From the NCBI RefSeq assembly GCF_964656455.1, contig NC_135725.1, positions 52,211,688-52,275,687 on the forward strand: a DNA stretch of 64,000 nt. The letters are read 5' to 3'. How positions within the stretch are numbered: the stretch's first letter is position 1; each line of letters opens with the position of its first letter. Below, piece by piece: positions 1 to 11,142 of the stretch. The stretch is from Halichoerus grypus. Lineage: Eukaryota; Chordata; Mammalia; Carnivora; Phocidae. The notes under the pieces are model-generated. The model searched no databases, was not told the DNA's origin, and saw nothing but the letters and a program-made list of their open reading frames with translations. The translations under genes were made by a program, and so were the position numbers.

Positions 1-148
1 GTGATGGGTATTGAGGAGGGCACGTTCTGCATGGAGCACTGGGTGTTATGCACAAACAATGAATCATGGAACACTATATCTAAAACTAATGATGTAATGT
101 ACGGGGATTAACATAACAATAAAAAATTTTTTAAAAAAAGAAAAAAAA
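1..148 (+). mobile_element. Young carnivore L1, 3' terminal end (cut by window edge)
   Basis: This is the last part of an L1 3'UTR, running into an A-rich tail at about 121-149. Positions 1-126 differ from 47752-47877 by a single base (C at 102 against T), so the two copies are recent and of the same subfamily. The body of this L1 lies to the left of the window. Confidence 0.9.
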
Positions 149-149
149 A

Positions 150-366
150 TAGAGCACCTGGGTGGCTCAGTCAGTTAAGGGTCTGCCTTCGGCTCAGGTC
201 ATGATCTCAGGGTCCTGGGATCAAGCCCCGCATCAGGCTCCCTGCTCAGTGGGGATTCTGCTTCTCCCTCTACCCGCTCCCCTCCCCCCCCGGCTTGTGC
301 TCTCTCTCTCTTTCTCTCTCTCACAAAAATAAATAAAATCTTTAAAAAACAAAAAAAGAAAAAAAT
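150..366 (+). mobile_element. CAN-SINE (tRNA-Lys-derived carnivore SINE), plus
   Basis: It has the complete SINE layout: tRNA-like head with A box (tggctcag) and B-box region (gggatcaagccc), CT-rich middle, then an aataaaatcttt tail. It inserted in the A tail of the L1 at 1-148. The flanks are both A-rich ending in 'atag', consistent with a target duplication inside the tail. Confidence 0.93.
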
Positions 367-389
367 AGTCTAATATTTACTCAATGCTT

Positions 390-560
390 CCCATAGCAAA
401 TGGTGCTAAGCCTTCAAATATAAGGTCTCATTCTAGCCTCTCTGTAAATTTTAGGGGGTAGGTGCTATTATTATCCCCATCTTATCTATGAGGACACAAA
501 GACTTAGTAAGGTTAAGTAACTTGTCAGTAAGTGGCAACAGTGGGATTCCAACCTCTACT
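390..560 (-). repeat. MIR fragment, minus
   Basis: The plus strand shows the reverse complement of the MIR core: 'taggtgctattattatccccat' type text, then 'aggttaagtaacttgtcagtaagtggca' type text and 'gggattccaacc'. This is an ancient tRNA-derived mammalian SINE, heavily diverged. Confidence 0.8.
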
Positions 561-2457
561 GTGTTGATAACAGAGCGCACACTCTTGATCTGTTTAACTT
601 GGTATAAATAAAGTCATCCACACTGAGTGGTACTCAAACCCAATTTTCTCAGTTATAAGCATCACTTAGGAAGGAAAGAAGGGTGATAGGTTTTGTGGTT
701 GTTTTGTTTTCCTTCTTGCTAGGCATGAACGGGACAGGACGGTGCTTGTGTTGAGAGGTGGGGAGCAGTCTTGGAGAGCACAGCTTTTTAAGCCCTTACT
801 GGTTGAGTACCACATATATTGGCCAAGCTCATGCACACAGAGGTCCAGGCAGGTGCCCAGGCTGCTGAGGAGCGAATCTCTCATTCGGGCACTAACTGCA
901 CTCCTGTGGGGATTTGTGAAGCTGACTTGAGAATGTCAATGCCATCGCCTGTCACAGAGCTCTAGTTCATGTCTAGGCAACAGCTGCTGCTTCTTCAAAA
1001 GAAGTCCAGGCTCAGCTGAATTCTGATCTCAGAGTCCTACGTGACACTCTTGCCCTCCACCACCTCAGAATTCAAGGGGAAAATGAGCTGCTCCAGGTTC
1101 CCCAGGACTCATTTTCCCAGCTTGCATGATTTCCTCTTCTGCAGCCTCCTACTGCCCAGACAGGGAGGCCTGGCTTCAATCAGAATCATCTCCCATCCCC
1201 CACGAGTGCTTTGAAAGCAAGCGCTCAGAGTTCATTACAAGCACAGAGAAGTGGAAGAGAATGGAATGGGCAAGGACATTTGATTTTTCTTGCAGAACCC
1301 CATGCCTGTGTAGGCAAGATGGAATTTGCAAGCACACACTGGATTACCCTAGGTGCCAAATTCAGCAGAGGGCAGCCAAGTTTGCCAAGAGCAAAGGCAG
1401 AGTGAGTGCTACATGCCCTCCTAAAAGCAGATGTAGACATTCCAGGGCAGCGGGTGCAGAAAGCCTCCAAGGCTTGACTTCTTACCCATCTGCAGTGGAG
1501 TTCGGGGCCTGATGCAGCCCTAAGACATGGCTGCTTCCATTTTTTTCCCCCACCCCAGATCTAGTGCTAAGCCTCCTTACTACAATCCATACAGATTATG
1601 TTCCACAAAAGGAGAAATTTCAGTAACTGATACGGCACCAATGGGCAAGCATCCCAAAAGAGTATCTGGTTATCTCCTAGGGAAAAGGAAATGCCAGTGA
1701 GCGTGAACCACTTCACCTGCCAGACCATTCCCATGTGGCCAGCATCAAACATTCCTTTGGAGTGACCAGTCTGAAGAGAAATGTCTGCACAGACAAGCAT
1801 AATCTTTTCATAGCCAGCCACCTCTATGCCCCAGTCACTCTGTTGGTGACTTAATGTCAACCCAGGTGGTCATGCCTTTATAGTAACTAGGTGTGTAAAA
1901 GCTGCCACCGAAATCTCAGATTCCTAACTAACTTGAGATGTGGATTTATTCCAGTTTGTTGGCTCTTCTCCTCCCCCACCCTCAAGTTCAAATGCATAAA
2001 AGGAATGAACAGAAGAGTAAAGATTCTGTTCATATTTTTTGCTTCATCTTTGATCTAGCTGGAATCTACATTTCAAAGTGGGCTGGCAAATGAATGCCAC
2101 TGGTTCAGTCTACCTGTCCAAACTTATTTCCCATCATATCCTTCAGGAACACTTACAAGGTTGCCCTACCCACTCCTCTGCTTCTTTGTTTCCCTCCTGG
2201 GTAGGCTCTCCTATGGGTTCTCCAACCCAGCCCACCTGGCCCCACCTGGCCTGTTAGTTGGTTATCATACCTGTGGGCCTGGCTCCCTAATCTGAGCTGA
2301 GTCTACTATTTCTGGCTCCACTGAGTGGTGTCCCAACCTACCTCCTCCATCTCCAGCTTGGTCCAGTATAGTAGCTCCCAGGGCACAATCCCTCTTCTAA
2401 TAGCAGCCACAGCAAACTGAATATTTGGTCTATATCATTATTATGGGCTCTTCATGC
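561..2457. other. Intronic sequence without an assigned element
   Basis: The block has mixed composition. The short open frames on both strands show no recognisable protein domain and are not supported as exons. I see no clear repeat family here. Confidence 0.6.
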
Positions 2458-2555
2458 ATTCAGTAGCTATTTACTGAGGGGCTGGCATGGAGTAGGCATT
2501 GTGAAAGGGAATATGATGGTGAAAAAAATAATGTCCTTGTGATCAAGAAGCTCAC
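2458..2555 (-). repeat. L2 3'-end fragment, minus
   Basis: It contains the reverse complement of the L2 terminus, read as 'tatttactgagg.gctggcatggagtaggca' followed by 'aagaagctcacac'. It is interrupted immediately downstream by a MER5-like hAT element. Confidence 0.7.
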
Positions 2556-2702
2556 ACTTTGACGTGCATATGGGCTACCTGGGGATGTTGTTAAAACAAA
2601 CATTCTATTCCAGCAATCTGATCCTGGGTTGGGTCCAAGATTCTGCATATTTTACAATATCTCATGCAATCCCATTGTAATCATACTTGGAGTACAAGGT
2701 AG
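2556..2702 (+). mobile_element. hAT-Charlie nonautonomous element (MER5-like)
   Basis: The order of motifs is that of MER5: 'actttgacgtgcat', 'acctggggatgttgttaaaa', 'gggtccaagattctgcat' and a terminal 'cttggagtac' that pairs with the start. There is no coding capacity. It appears to have landed in the adjacent L2 fragment. Confidence 0.7.
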
Positions 2703-4196
2703 TAGGAAAATGGATGGGCAGGTAGACGGGATGCCCACATGAGCACCTCTAACTTGGTCAGCAATATCACAGCCAAGACCCAGAGGCTGAGTAAGAGTTG
2801 GCCAGAAAAAGATGGGTTTGGTCCGTGTGGAAGAATGAGTGGTGCCAGAGGCAAAGGGTAAAATAAAGTAAAAATGTTGAATTTCTATCACTGAAGTCCC
2901 AAAGCCTGAACAGAAGGAAGTGTTTCAAGATAATGTATTGATGACTCATTGGTGGGGGAGATGGCAATCCATCAAAGGTGACAGCATTAGGATGTATCTA
3001 AAATGTCTAGATGGTAGGTGCCAGGGCTCCCCACTCTGTTAAAGAGTCCCATGCTCCAAGACTGGCACAAATGCAGCAACTCGAGGGGACCACGTGGGCT
3101 GGGACAAGTGGCATCTCAGTGATAACCAGTGTAGATAAAGGACTGGCTGAGCTGCCTTTGACACGAGGTCAAGTCCTAGAAGCTCTGCCAAACTCTAAGG
3201 AGGGAGAGAAAGCCTCAGCAATGTCTGGGGCTGGGTTTCCCACCACCTGGTAGAAAAAAGACTGTTCTCAGATATAAGTTAAATTAAGGAAAATAAACAT
3301 GACATTCCATTCTCAGTCAGGTTTGTGTTCTTGATTCATACATACTTCAGAAGCTTAAAGAATTCAAAATGGGTTAATCTGGTGGTGACACCCAAAGGGA
3401 AACACTCCGGCTTTAGATCCACACTATGGATGCCAGGGCACCAAGGGAAAGAACCAGAGTAACACTCTGAGTGCTTCTCACCAACTCTGGGAACATCGTT
3501 GTTATACTCACTTCAAAGAACGGGTCTTGGTTAGGTTTAGGACTTCAGAATAATGTTGTAAGATGAACCACTTGGAAAGCCCAATTAGATACAGCAGTCA
3601 ACCCACCCCCACAATGCACAATGAAGTGTGTGATGTTTGGAAATACCCCCATGGGAGGAGATGGTATATGCAGAATGCGTAATGGTGTCTCACAGCAGAC
3701 ATCAGCTGAGACCTGATCTCTGAAGTCATAGGAAAGGAGAATGGGGGGGGGGGGAAATCTCTCCTAAAAATATTCTAATCCCATTCAGAGCAATTTCTCA
3801 GAGACCAAGAAACAGTTAAGAGAAAAATATATCTTAAAACTATTAAAATAAGCAAAGGAAATATTCTCGGGAGCTAGAACATTATTCATTTTCTCAGTTT
3901 GCTGTGGCAGTTTGTTAGCAGCAAAAATTAGAGGATGGACCAGGCACCAGAGTCAGGAACCCGAGTAAAGGAGTACGCAGCTGGATGCTGTGGCTGATGC
4001 ATGGATGGGAAGCTTGAGCCAACGTACCAATGGTGGAAGGGTACCCAGTTTCAAGGTGATGTTCAAGGTCATGAGTCTGAAGTTTCATAAGCATGAGTTT
4101 CAAGGTTACCATTCAAGGAATAAGCACAATCACCAGGTAAAAGCATACATGACCTCCCTAAAGGTTACTGTGAAAGCAGGCATCAGGGAGAAGTAA
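2703..4196. other. Intronic sequence without an assigned element
   Basis: No recognisable repeat or exon was found. A G10 run occurs near 3745, and the frame at 3990-4196 has no known domain. Confidence 0.55.
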
Positions 4197-4212
4197 GAAT
4201 GTGTTAAGGCTT

Positions 4213-4344
4213 GGGGCACCTGGGTGGCTCAGTCTGTTAAGTGTCTGACCCTTGATCTCAGCTCAGGTCTTGATCTCAGGGTTGTGAGTTCAAGTCCCGC
4301 ATCGGGGACCATGATGGGCATAGAGCTTACTTTAAAAAAAAAAA
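4213..4344 (+). mobile_element. CAN-SINE, plus, short form without CT-rich middle
   Basis: It has the tRNA-like head to 'gagttcaagtcccgcatcgggg', then a short 'gcatagagcttac' tail and A11. The CT-rich middle is missing, so the copy is only about 130 bp. A perfect 16-bp duplication (gaatgtgttaaggctt) flanks it at 4197-4212 and 4348-4363. Confidence 0.95.
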
Positions 4345-5034
4345 TAGGAATGTGTTAAGGCTTAAGCGTCTAAGATAGTGTCTGAGACAGAAAGATCAGT
4401 GTTTACAGCCCAGAAGTGAATGCAACAAAGCTCTCTGGGGCCCCTTTGCTGCAACAGAGTGCCCCGACGGGCCCCACGGATGGCAACTGCTTTGTAGGAG
4501 CTTCCCAGGGTATTTCCTTAAACTACACTGCCTGATCAACTTTTCTGAATAAATAAGGAGACATTGCTACTCCCTGACCAGGTACTTTCACCATCCACCT
4601 CTTCGGCCAGACACACCTTCTCGGGGTAAATGGGGAAGGCTGGAGAAGTTGCTGAGACGATGAGAGGCTGGCACCTGAGCCTCCAACCTCTTCCTTCCTT
4701 TTTAAGCAGGCAGGCTCTCTCAGTCTGTGACTCCCTCCTGACTCCCAACAAGAAGAAAGGCAGGCCCTCAAGGAAAATTGTGACAAATGCTTATGAAGCA
4801 ATGGTTTGCAAACTGTGTTCCTTGAAGCTTTAGGGTTCCATTTCATGAGTGAGGCAGGTACTTCACCTTAAGTGGGGGGGGGTCTCTCAGCCTTTCATCT
4901 ACCACTGTGGCCAATGTAGATCCAATTTTACTCATTTTGTTTCCAGTTCTATACCTTTGTTTGTTTGAAAAACATACAGAAACGTTTAAAACCAGGAAAA
5001 TGGTGTGTCTGTACCAAAAACATCATACTGTATT

Positions 5035-5217
5035 TTTTTTTTTTTTTTTAAGATTGTATTTATTTGCGAGAGAGAGAATGAGAGACAGAGAGCATGAGAG
5101 GGAGGAGCAGACTCCCCGCTGAGCAGGGAGCCTGATGTGGGACTCGATCCCGGGACTCCAGGATCATGACCTGAGCCGAAGACAGTCGCTTAACCAACTG
5201 AGCCACCCAGGCGCCCC
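5035..5217 (-). mobile_element. CAN-SINE, minus
   Basis: It reads T tail, then 'aagattgtatttattt', a GA-rich middle and 'tgagccacccaggcgccccc' at the head. The target duplication catcatactgtatttt is perfect, at 5021-5036 and 5218-5233. Confidence 0.95.
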
Positions 5218-5233
5218 CATCATACTGTATTTT

Positions 5234-6973
5234 TTATAGTTAAAACAACTTGAGAGTTGAAGCCAAGATAAAAGCAGAGTGTGGCCAGGTGGGATTCAAA
5301 GGAGACAGGAAATTCCTGAGAGAGGTCATCATAAAACACAAAAGCTCATTGGGCCAATTATTAAGTGAGGGTTTCTGTGGTAGTTGTTTTTAAGTATTTT
5401 CTGTGAAAGTAGGCACAACAATGCCTGCTTCTTACCACCATGTTAACCTTCTGAACCCTCCCTTTCAGAACATTAACCACATGGATTCTGTTCCACATTT
5501 TGTGAAGCTGCCATCCTGCCTGCCGGAAAAAAAATTTCCCAGTCAAGGATCAGATTTCACCTGAGACTCTTAAGCCCCAAGAATTTGGCCACTGCTAATT
5601 TAGCCATTCCTTAAACAGGTTCCTCCACTTGTAAATCACTGGGATTTTGTGCATTGCTAGAAAAACTGACTTCTGCAATTGGGGGAAAGTTCAACTTTTT
5701 CTTTCTTTCTTTTTTTAAGAGAGAAAGTTCCATTTTTAAAAATGGTTTTCCACCCCTGAAAGGACATTCTCTGTATTCCCAAAGGAGGAGATGCATATCA
5801 CCCTACAATTAAAAAATAAACAAACAAATCCCATGAATCACAACCAAAGAATCAAAAGTTAAACAAACAACAGTATATTCCTCACTTCACTAGAGATGTG
5901 TGGTTTTACTTTGGTTGTTAAATCTAACTTCCGATCTGCTTTCCAACAGGCCTAGGGACTCAAAAACCACATCTGAAAGGAGATCCAAGAAAGAAAATGG
6001 AGACAGGGAATCTTCTTGGCTGTTCCTTCCCCATTCTTCACAGAATTCAGAGGGCACCAAACCTCATCAAGATGAGAGCCTCAAGCACTTTCTAGAAAGA
6101 CAAGACTTCCCTTGGGAGGGAGAGCTTGACCTTGAGTGGCAATAGGAGCTAACTACTATGGAGAGAACATGAGAACTTGGATGTAAATCTTCCCTGCAAA
6201 GCAAAGTACAGCATGGATGAGTGACAGCCACACAACTCCTGAGTCTCCACTCCCCTTCACCTTCTTTGGCTTCCCTTTCTAATCTGCCTTTAAAGTGTGG
6301 GGTCAGGGTGACGGGGGAGGTGTAAAGCTGGGAATCTGGTCATTCTCAAATGCAAAACTCCTGAGGCAGCCCCAAGGGAAGAAGAGAAAGAACATTTTTT
6401 TTTTTCCAAATGACACCAAGCGGCCTTAAGTAAATTTACTTGTTCAGAAAAGGTCGGTAAAGTCGTGCTTTTCCCATTGAAAACTGTACACAACGCATCA
6501 GCACGAGGCATAAACACAGCTCCATGTACTAAGAGATAAATAAATATGCTAAAAAGTCCCCCGAACTCTCTAGAGTACCAGGCTGATATATCACACAGAA
6601 TAGATGAGCTAAAAGTTTTTGGACATCACAGTGCAGGGCAGTTTAGAGCAGAGCTAAAAAAACTTTCTGGGGCTGGAACGAACTGAGCACCAGCCTGGAA
6701 AAAAAAGGTAACATTAGAAAACAGGCCAACATCCATTAGGTAACGCACTTCACAAAAGCAAAAGACATCAGGCAAACAGCTACCATTTTCAGAAAAATAA
6801 CGCAGCAATGCTAAGAGAGAAACTAATTACAAAGAGGAAGGCAGCCTATTATTAAAATGGCCACAGAAAGTAGATCCACGGTTTCACTCCCAGACATTTC
6901 TAGAAAACTTATTTTGATCACCCAGCCAGATAGGAGCTCTCCTTCTTTTACTATTCTGGCTATTCTGTAAGAT
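5234..6973. other. Intronic sequence without an assigned element
   Basis: Mostly single-copy-looking AT-rich sequence. No exon or clear transposon was recognised. Confidence 0.55.
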
Positions 6974-7111
6974 TTCTTTTCTTTTTTTTCTTTCCTTTCT
7001 TTTCTTTTCTTCTTTTCCTTTCTTTTCTCTCTCTTTCCTACTTTCTTTCTTTTCTTTTTCTTTCTTTTCCTCTCTCTTTCTTTCTTTCTCTTCCTTCCTT
7101 CCTTCCTTTCT
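6974..7111. repeat. Polypyrimidine tract, (TTTCT)n / (CTTT)n / (TTCC)n
   Basis: About 140 bp on the plus strand is almost entirely T and C, in changing 4-5 base units. The minus strand is therefore purine-only and translates to a false K/E/R-rich frame. Such mirror-like tracts can form triplex DNA and vary in length. Confidence 0.9.
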
Positions 7112-7264
7112 GTAAACTCAATTCCTTCCCTGGGTAGTTGGAATAGTAATAACTCCATCATAGGATTATTGCCATGTGAGTTATTAGAATAATCAGTACA
7201 CTAAAAAGTTCTATTTTGTGTTGTCATATTGGTAAAACTTTTATGTTTTAGTCTTTCTTCACTT

Positions 7265-7385
7265 TGAGATGGTAAGCTCAAGGAGTGGGAGCACTTTTTG
7301 CTCTTCTTTCTGTACCTTGCAATGCATTACCCCTTGCCCAGTACGTGGCGGATATGCATTCACTAAGTCTCTCTTGATCTGAACT
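7265..7385 (+). repeat. L2 3'-end fragment, plus
   Basis: It follows the L2 terminus order: 'gtaagctcaagga', 'tgtaccttgcaatgca', 'gcccagtacgtggc' and 'gcattcactaa'. It is diverged. Confidence 0.55.
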
Positions 7386-8879
7386 GAACCCCAGCCAGGG
7401 TTGCATACTCCTGACCCTTGTCAGTCATGCCTGCAGCGCGGGTTCTATCATCGACGATCCTTCTCCGTAACAGATTGTTAGCACTTGAGAGGACCCTGGA
7501 AGTCTTCTAGTTTGATACCTTCCTATCCAAAAACAGTGTTGGGAAAAATGCACAGTTCCCAGCTTGTAAATTAGGGCGGGTTCAACTCTAAGCTATGCAT
7601 TAACTAGTTAGTGCCCCTAGAGGGTATTCTTTCTCTGCCCCCTTGATTCTACGCCTTCTTATGCAGGGAAAGGGGGTATCAAAGTAAGGCGTCAGGATGA
7701 GGTGAGGTAGGAAAAGGAGAAAAAAAGCTGTTTTCCAACCTCAGCTAAAAACACAAAAATATTTCCCAATTACACTGAATACTTGGATTCGTCCAGGAAC
7801 AAGAGAATGATGCTAAAATAATCAGTCCAGGGACATCCTCTTCTCTTGAGAATCTTCTCTTTCCTTTAAGAAAAATCAACATTTTCCTCTGAGGAAATTT
7901 TTTTAAAAATGAGGTTTGCTGATTTTCAACTAGGAATCCTCCCCCAAATTTTAAATCAGAAATTGCTCCAGTCCCTAGCTCCCCTCTTTTTCAGCTCCAA
8001 ACACATTTCCACCCACATCTGTCCCATGCCATAGCTCTTACCTTCGCCCACCTTGAGCAGGAAGATGATTTTAGACTAAGAGGCTCCCGTGAATGAAGCC
8101 ACAAGGAGGTGAAATTGCTGTCAGATGCTCAGTGGAAATGGGGGTACAAACCTCACTTACCGTCACACAAATCAGACACAAAAAGTCTCTGAGATAAACC
8201 AATCTCGTGTCTTCTGCCTTAAAAAGAGAGGTGTTTCTCTCACTTTTTCATCCTGCCAAGGATACCAAAAATGAGCCTGCAAAGCCCCATCTCCACCCTT
8301 CCAGTTAATCAAGTCTGAAAAATTCCTGCAAGCAAAACAACGGAGGGAGGTTGTGCTGTGAATCGTCAAGGACTTTAGAATCCCTGTGATTTATAGGTGA
8401 GAATGAAGCCTTTCCGTGCACGGGGAAGGTGCATGGGATTCGTAATTTACGGTTTAGGAATTGCAGGCTATGGCAGTAAACCTGCTCAGCTACTCAATCA
8501 CCCATTAGAGGGTGACCTCTAACGGAGCCTGCAGAGGGCAAGCAGCCTTTTCTCCGCGGGTCAGAGTTCCTGGCTTACCCAAGGGCCTTTGCACTGAACA
8601 AAAGAGAAAACCACTTGAGTGAGCATAGCGAAGCGGGCAATTTGGCGGAAGGGAATGAGGGCAGGAGGGGCAGTGCAGCATCACGAGGGGAGAAATGGAA
8701 CTGAGAAGTCAAGACACACAGTGCTTATTCACCCTCTCTGGAGACGCAAGGCGGCTTCCTGTCTCTCACTCCTCCCTCTGCAGGCATACATTCTCTGCTT
8801 TGGAACTGGGAAGCGGAGCTGGCTAGGCTCTGTTCGGCACTGATGTCGATCAGAATCTCTTTAGGAGAATGGGGCTGCT
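7386..8879. other. Intronic sequence without an assigned element
   Basis: No repeat family or exon was recognised. Several CpGs occur around 7435-7455 and 8550-8650 but do not amount to a CpG island. Confidence 0.5.
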
Positions 8880-10054
8880 TTAAAAATGTGCTCGCCTCTC
8901 TTGGAATGCTGCCTGCCCCTCTCCCTCTATGGACCTGTGATGTGGGTCTTTTCTGTGCTCATCTTAAACCTCTCAACATGCTACTCTTTGCAGCCCTCCT
9001 ACCCTCTGCTCTGGTGACACCACTCTCCTGGTTTTCCTTACTCTGACTTCTCCAACTCCTTTACCAACATACCCCTGACTCTGCCGCCCCACTAACTATG
9101 GGGTGCCTAGGGCTCTATCCTAGGCCTTTTCTCTTTATACTTTAAACTCTCTCCTTAAGTGAAGCCACACCTATGGCTTCAATGCCCTTTGCATGGCCCA
9201 CCTCTTTTCCGAGTCCCAGACCTGTATATCCACTAGCCCGGTGCATATTCTCACTTGGATGTCTCAGAGCACCGCAAAATCAACTCATCCAAACTTCCAG
9301 CCCCCCAGACTCCTCCTCCGAGATTCTCAATCTCACTAAGTGGCTCTACTCAAGATGCTCAAGCCAGAAACCTAGGAGTTACCCTTTACTCCTGTTCCCT
9401 GCTCTATCCCCATACATTCCATCACTGATTCTCCCTGCTAAATCTCTCCAATCCACCAAATTCTCTCCACACTTGAGTTAGGGTCGCACCATCTCTTATC
9501 TGCATCACTGCAGTGGCTCCCAGCTGGTCTCCATACACCCATCCTCGCCCCTCCCCGATTTGTGGCCAGGGCAATCCTTTTAACGTTCAAGTCTTACATT
9601 GGCTTCTCTGCCATCAGAGGCTCCCTGCGACCGCAGAATAAAGCCCGGAGTTCTCAGGACCTCCGTGTTCTCGTGCATGGCCTCCAAGGCCCCGCTACTC
9701 CCTGGCAACCCCCCCCCGCGTGTCACTCCTGCCTCACTCACTATGCAGCACTCACAACTGCCTCCTCTTATCCCTCGGAGATGCCACACTTTTCTCAGCT
9801 GGGAGCCTCCACATGGCTCTCTCCTTCCGCCCAGACCACCTCCCTCCCCCGCCTTCTCGCCCTTGCTGAATCCCACTCGCCATCCAGTGTCACCTTAAAA
9901 ATCACTTCTGAGCTCCCCCCCCTTACAGACTTTGTGTGTGTGTGTGTGTGTGTGTGTGTATTTGTGCATGTGTTTGTGTTTCATATATTTGGCACACTGC
10001 ATTTTCTTCTGCTAAACTGCCCACATTTGTAATGATTTTTTTCACTTGTTCATT
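8880..10054 (+). repeat. L2, long 3' segment, plus
   Basis: This is one of the longest L2 remnants in the window. Recognisable parts in order are 'acttggatgtctcagagc', 'caaaatcaactcatccaaact', 'aacctaggagttaccctttactcc', 'catcactgcagtggctcccagctggtctcc', 'gccagggcaatccttttaa' and 'atggcctccaaggcc'. The former ORF2/3'UTR frame is broken. Confidence 0.8.
9932..9959. repeat. (TG)n microsatellite, about 14 units
   Basis: An uninterrupted TG run inside the L2 at 8880-10054, followed by degenerate tgtgcatgtgtttgtg. Confidence 0.95.
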
Positions 10055-10156
10055 TGTCAGCTTACACGGAGCACCTGCTCGTGCCAAGCATGCTCCAGGC
10101 ACCGGGGCGGCAGCAGCAACCGCGCGGGATCCCTGTGCTCACAGTGCTTCCATCCT
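10055..10156 (-). repeat. Inverted L2 3'-end piece inside a plus-strand L2
   Basis: The text 'cggagcacctgctcgtgccaagcatg...ccaggcaccggg...ccctgtgctcaca' is the reverse complement of an L2 3' end, while sequence on both sides is plus-strand L2. It is unusually CpG-rich (ggggcggcagcagcaaccgcgcggg). Confidence 0.6.
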
Positions 10157-10360
10157 TTGTAAAGTCTCACTCACTATTTGATTTTAAGTTCCGGGAGGAG
10201 AAGGTCATGCTTGTTTGGTTCACCATAGTATTGCAGGGCTCAGCACACCAGCACCTCTGGTGCGTGTGAAATATTCGGTAAATATTTGCTCACTGTCTGA
10301 CTGGCCTCCCGAAGTTACGGGGCACGCAGTGAGTAAATACATGTTGAATTAGACACCTTC
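10157..10360 (+). repeat. L2 terminal 3' segment, plus (continuation)
   Basis: It resumes L2 with 'ttttaagttccgggaggagaaggtcatgc', 'ttcaccatagtattgcagggctcagcac' and 'ggtaaatatttgct'. A second end-like phrase ('gtgagtaaatacatgttgaatta') follows. Confidence 0.75.
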
Positions 10361-10559
10361 TTTCAGGCAATCATGTGCATTGAACAAGGTAATTTTTCAG
10401 ATTCATGATGATGATTTTCATTTATTATTTGATTTTTAGTAAGGAACCACTGGTTCTCTTATTCCTGTTAACTAATATAAATGAGTAAGATAATTTCAGA
10501 ATGAAAACAGTATTAAGAAAATTGGACAAGATGGTCTACTAGAGACAAACAGAAAGGAT

Positions 10560-10930
10560 CTATGTCATACTATGTCGAATGTTTAGAGAAGTTCTCTCCA
10601 AGGAGGGGAAATCTGAGCTGAGACCTGAATGACAAGGAGCCAGCTACACAAAAATCCAGGCGGAGGGTTCTGGACATGAGGAACAGAAAGTGCAAAGGCT
10701 TGGAGGTAGGGAGGAAGAACTAGCAGGGGTGGAGGGTGGGGTTGAGAAGCTCCAAGAACACCTGGAGTCCGGTGGGCAGGGGGAAATGACGCAAGAGGAG
10801 GTCTGAGTAGCTAAGGGCCTGCTTGTGAAGGATGCAGCAGACCAAGGGAAGGATTTAGGACTTTTTTCTGGTTGTAGTGGGAAGATACTGGAGCTTTTTA
10901 AGCAGAGAATGAACATGATCTGATTTGTGA
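10560..10930 (-). repeat. L2, minus
   Basis: Reverse-complement L2 phrases occur in order: 'ctgagctgagacctgaatga', 'aggagccagctac', 'gaacagaaagtgcaaaggc' and later 'agcagagaatgaacatgatctg'. It lies tail-to-tail with the plus-strand L2 to its left. Its right end is cut by a SINE. Confidence 0.75.
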
Positions 10931-10936
10931 TTTTTT

Positions 10937-11128
10937 TTTTTTTTAAGATTTTATTTACTTGACAGAGACACAGCGAGAGACGGAACACAAGCAGGGGAAG
11001 TGGGCGAGGGAGGGAGAAGCAGCCTTCCCGTCGAGCAGGGAGCCCGATGTGGGACTCGATCCCAGGACCCTGGGACCATGACCTGAGCCGATGGCAGACA
11101 CTTAACGACTGAGCCACCCAGGTGCCCC
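10937..11128 (-). mobile_element. CAN-SINE, minus
   Basis: T tail, 'aagattttatttact', GA-rich middle, head 'gagccacccaggtgcccc'. The flanking duplication is gatttgtgattttt at about 10923 against gattggtgattttt at 11129-11142 (one mismatch). It sits in the 10560-10930 L2. Confidence 0.93.
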
Positions 11129-11142
11129 GATTGGTGATTTTT

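Noticed and set aside
150..366. tRNA-like head sequences in the SINEs as functional tRNA genes
   Set aside because: The SINE heads descend from tRNA-Lys but have lost the cloverleaf pairing and acquired the SINE body and tail.
6823..7161. 112-aa K/E/R-rich minus-strand frame
   Set aside because: It is the translation of a purine-only simple repeat and has no gene context.
9562..10032. 156-aa plus-strand frame ending in a Cys-Val repeat
   Set aside because: It lies in an L2 remnant and the (CV)n part comes from the TG microsatellite.
10644..11117. 157-aa minus-strand frame
   Set aside because: It joins a SINE and an L2 fragment by chance. The 'MAQSLSVCHRLRSW' start is a SINE head read backwards.
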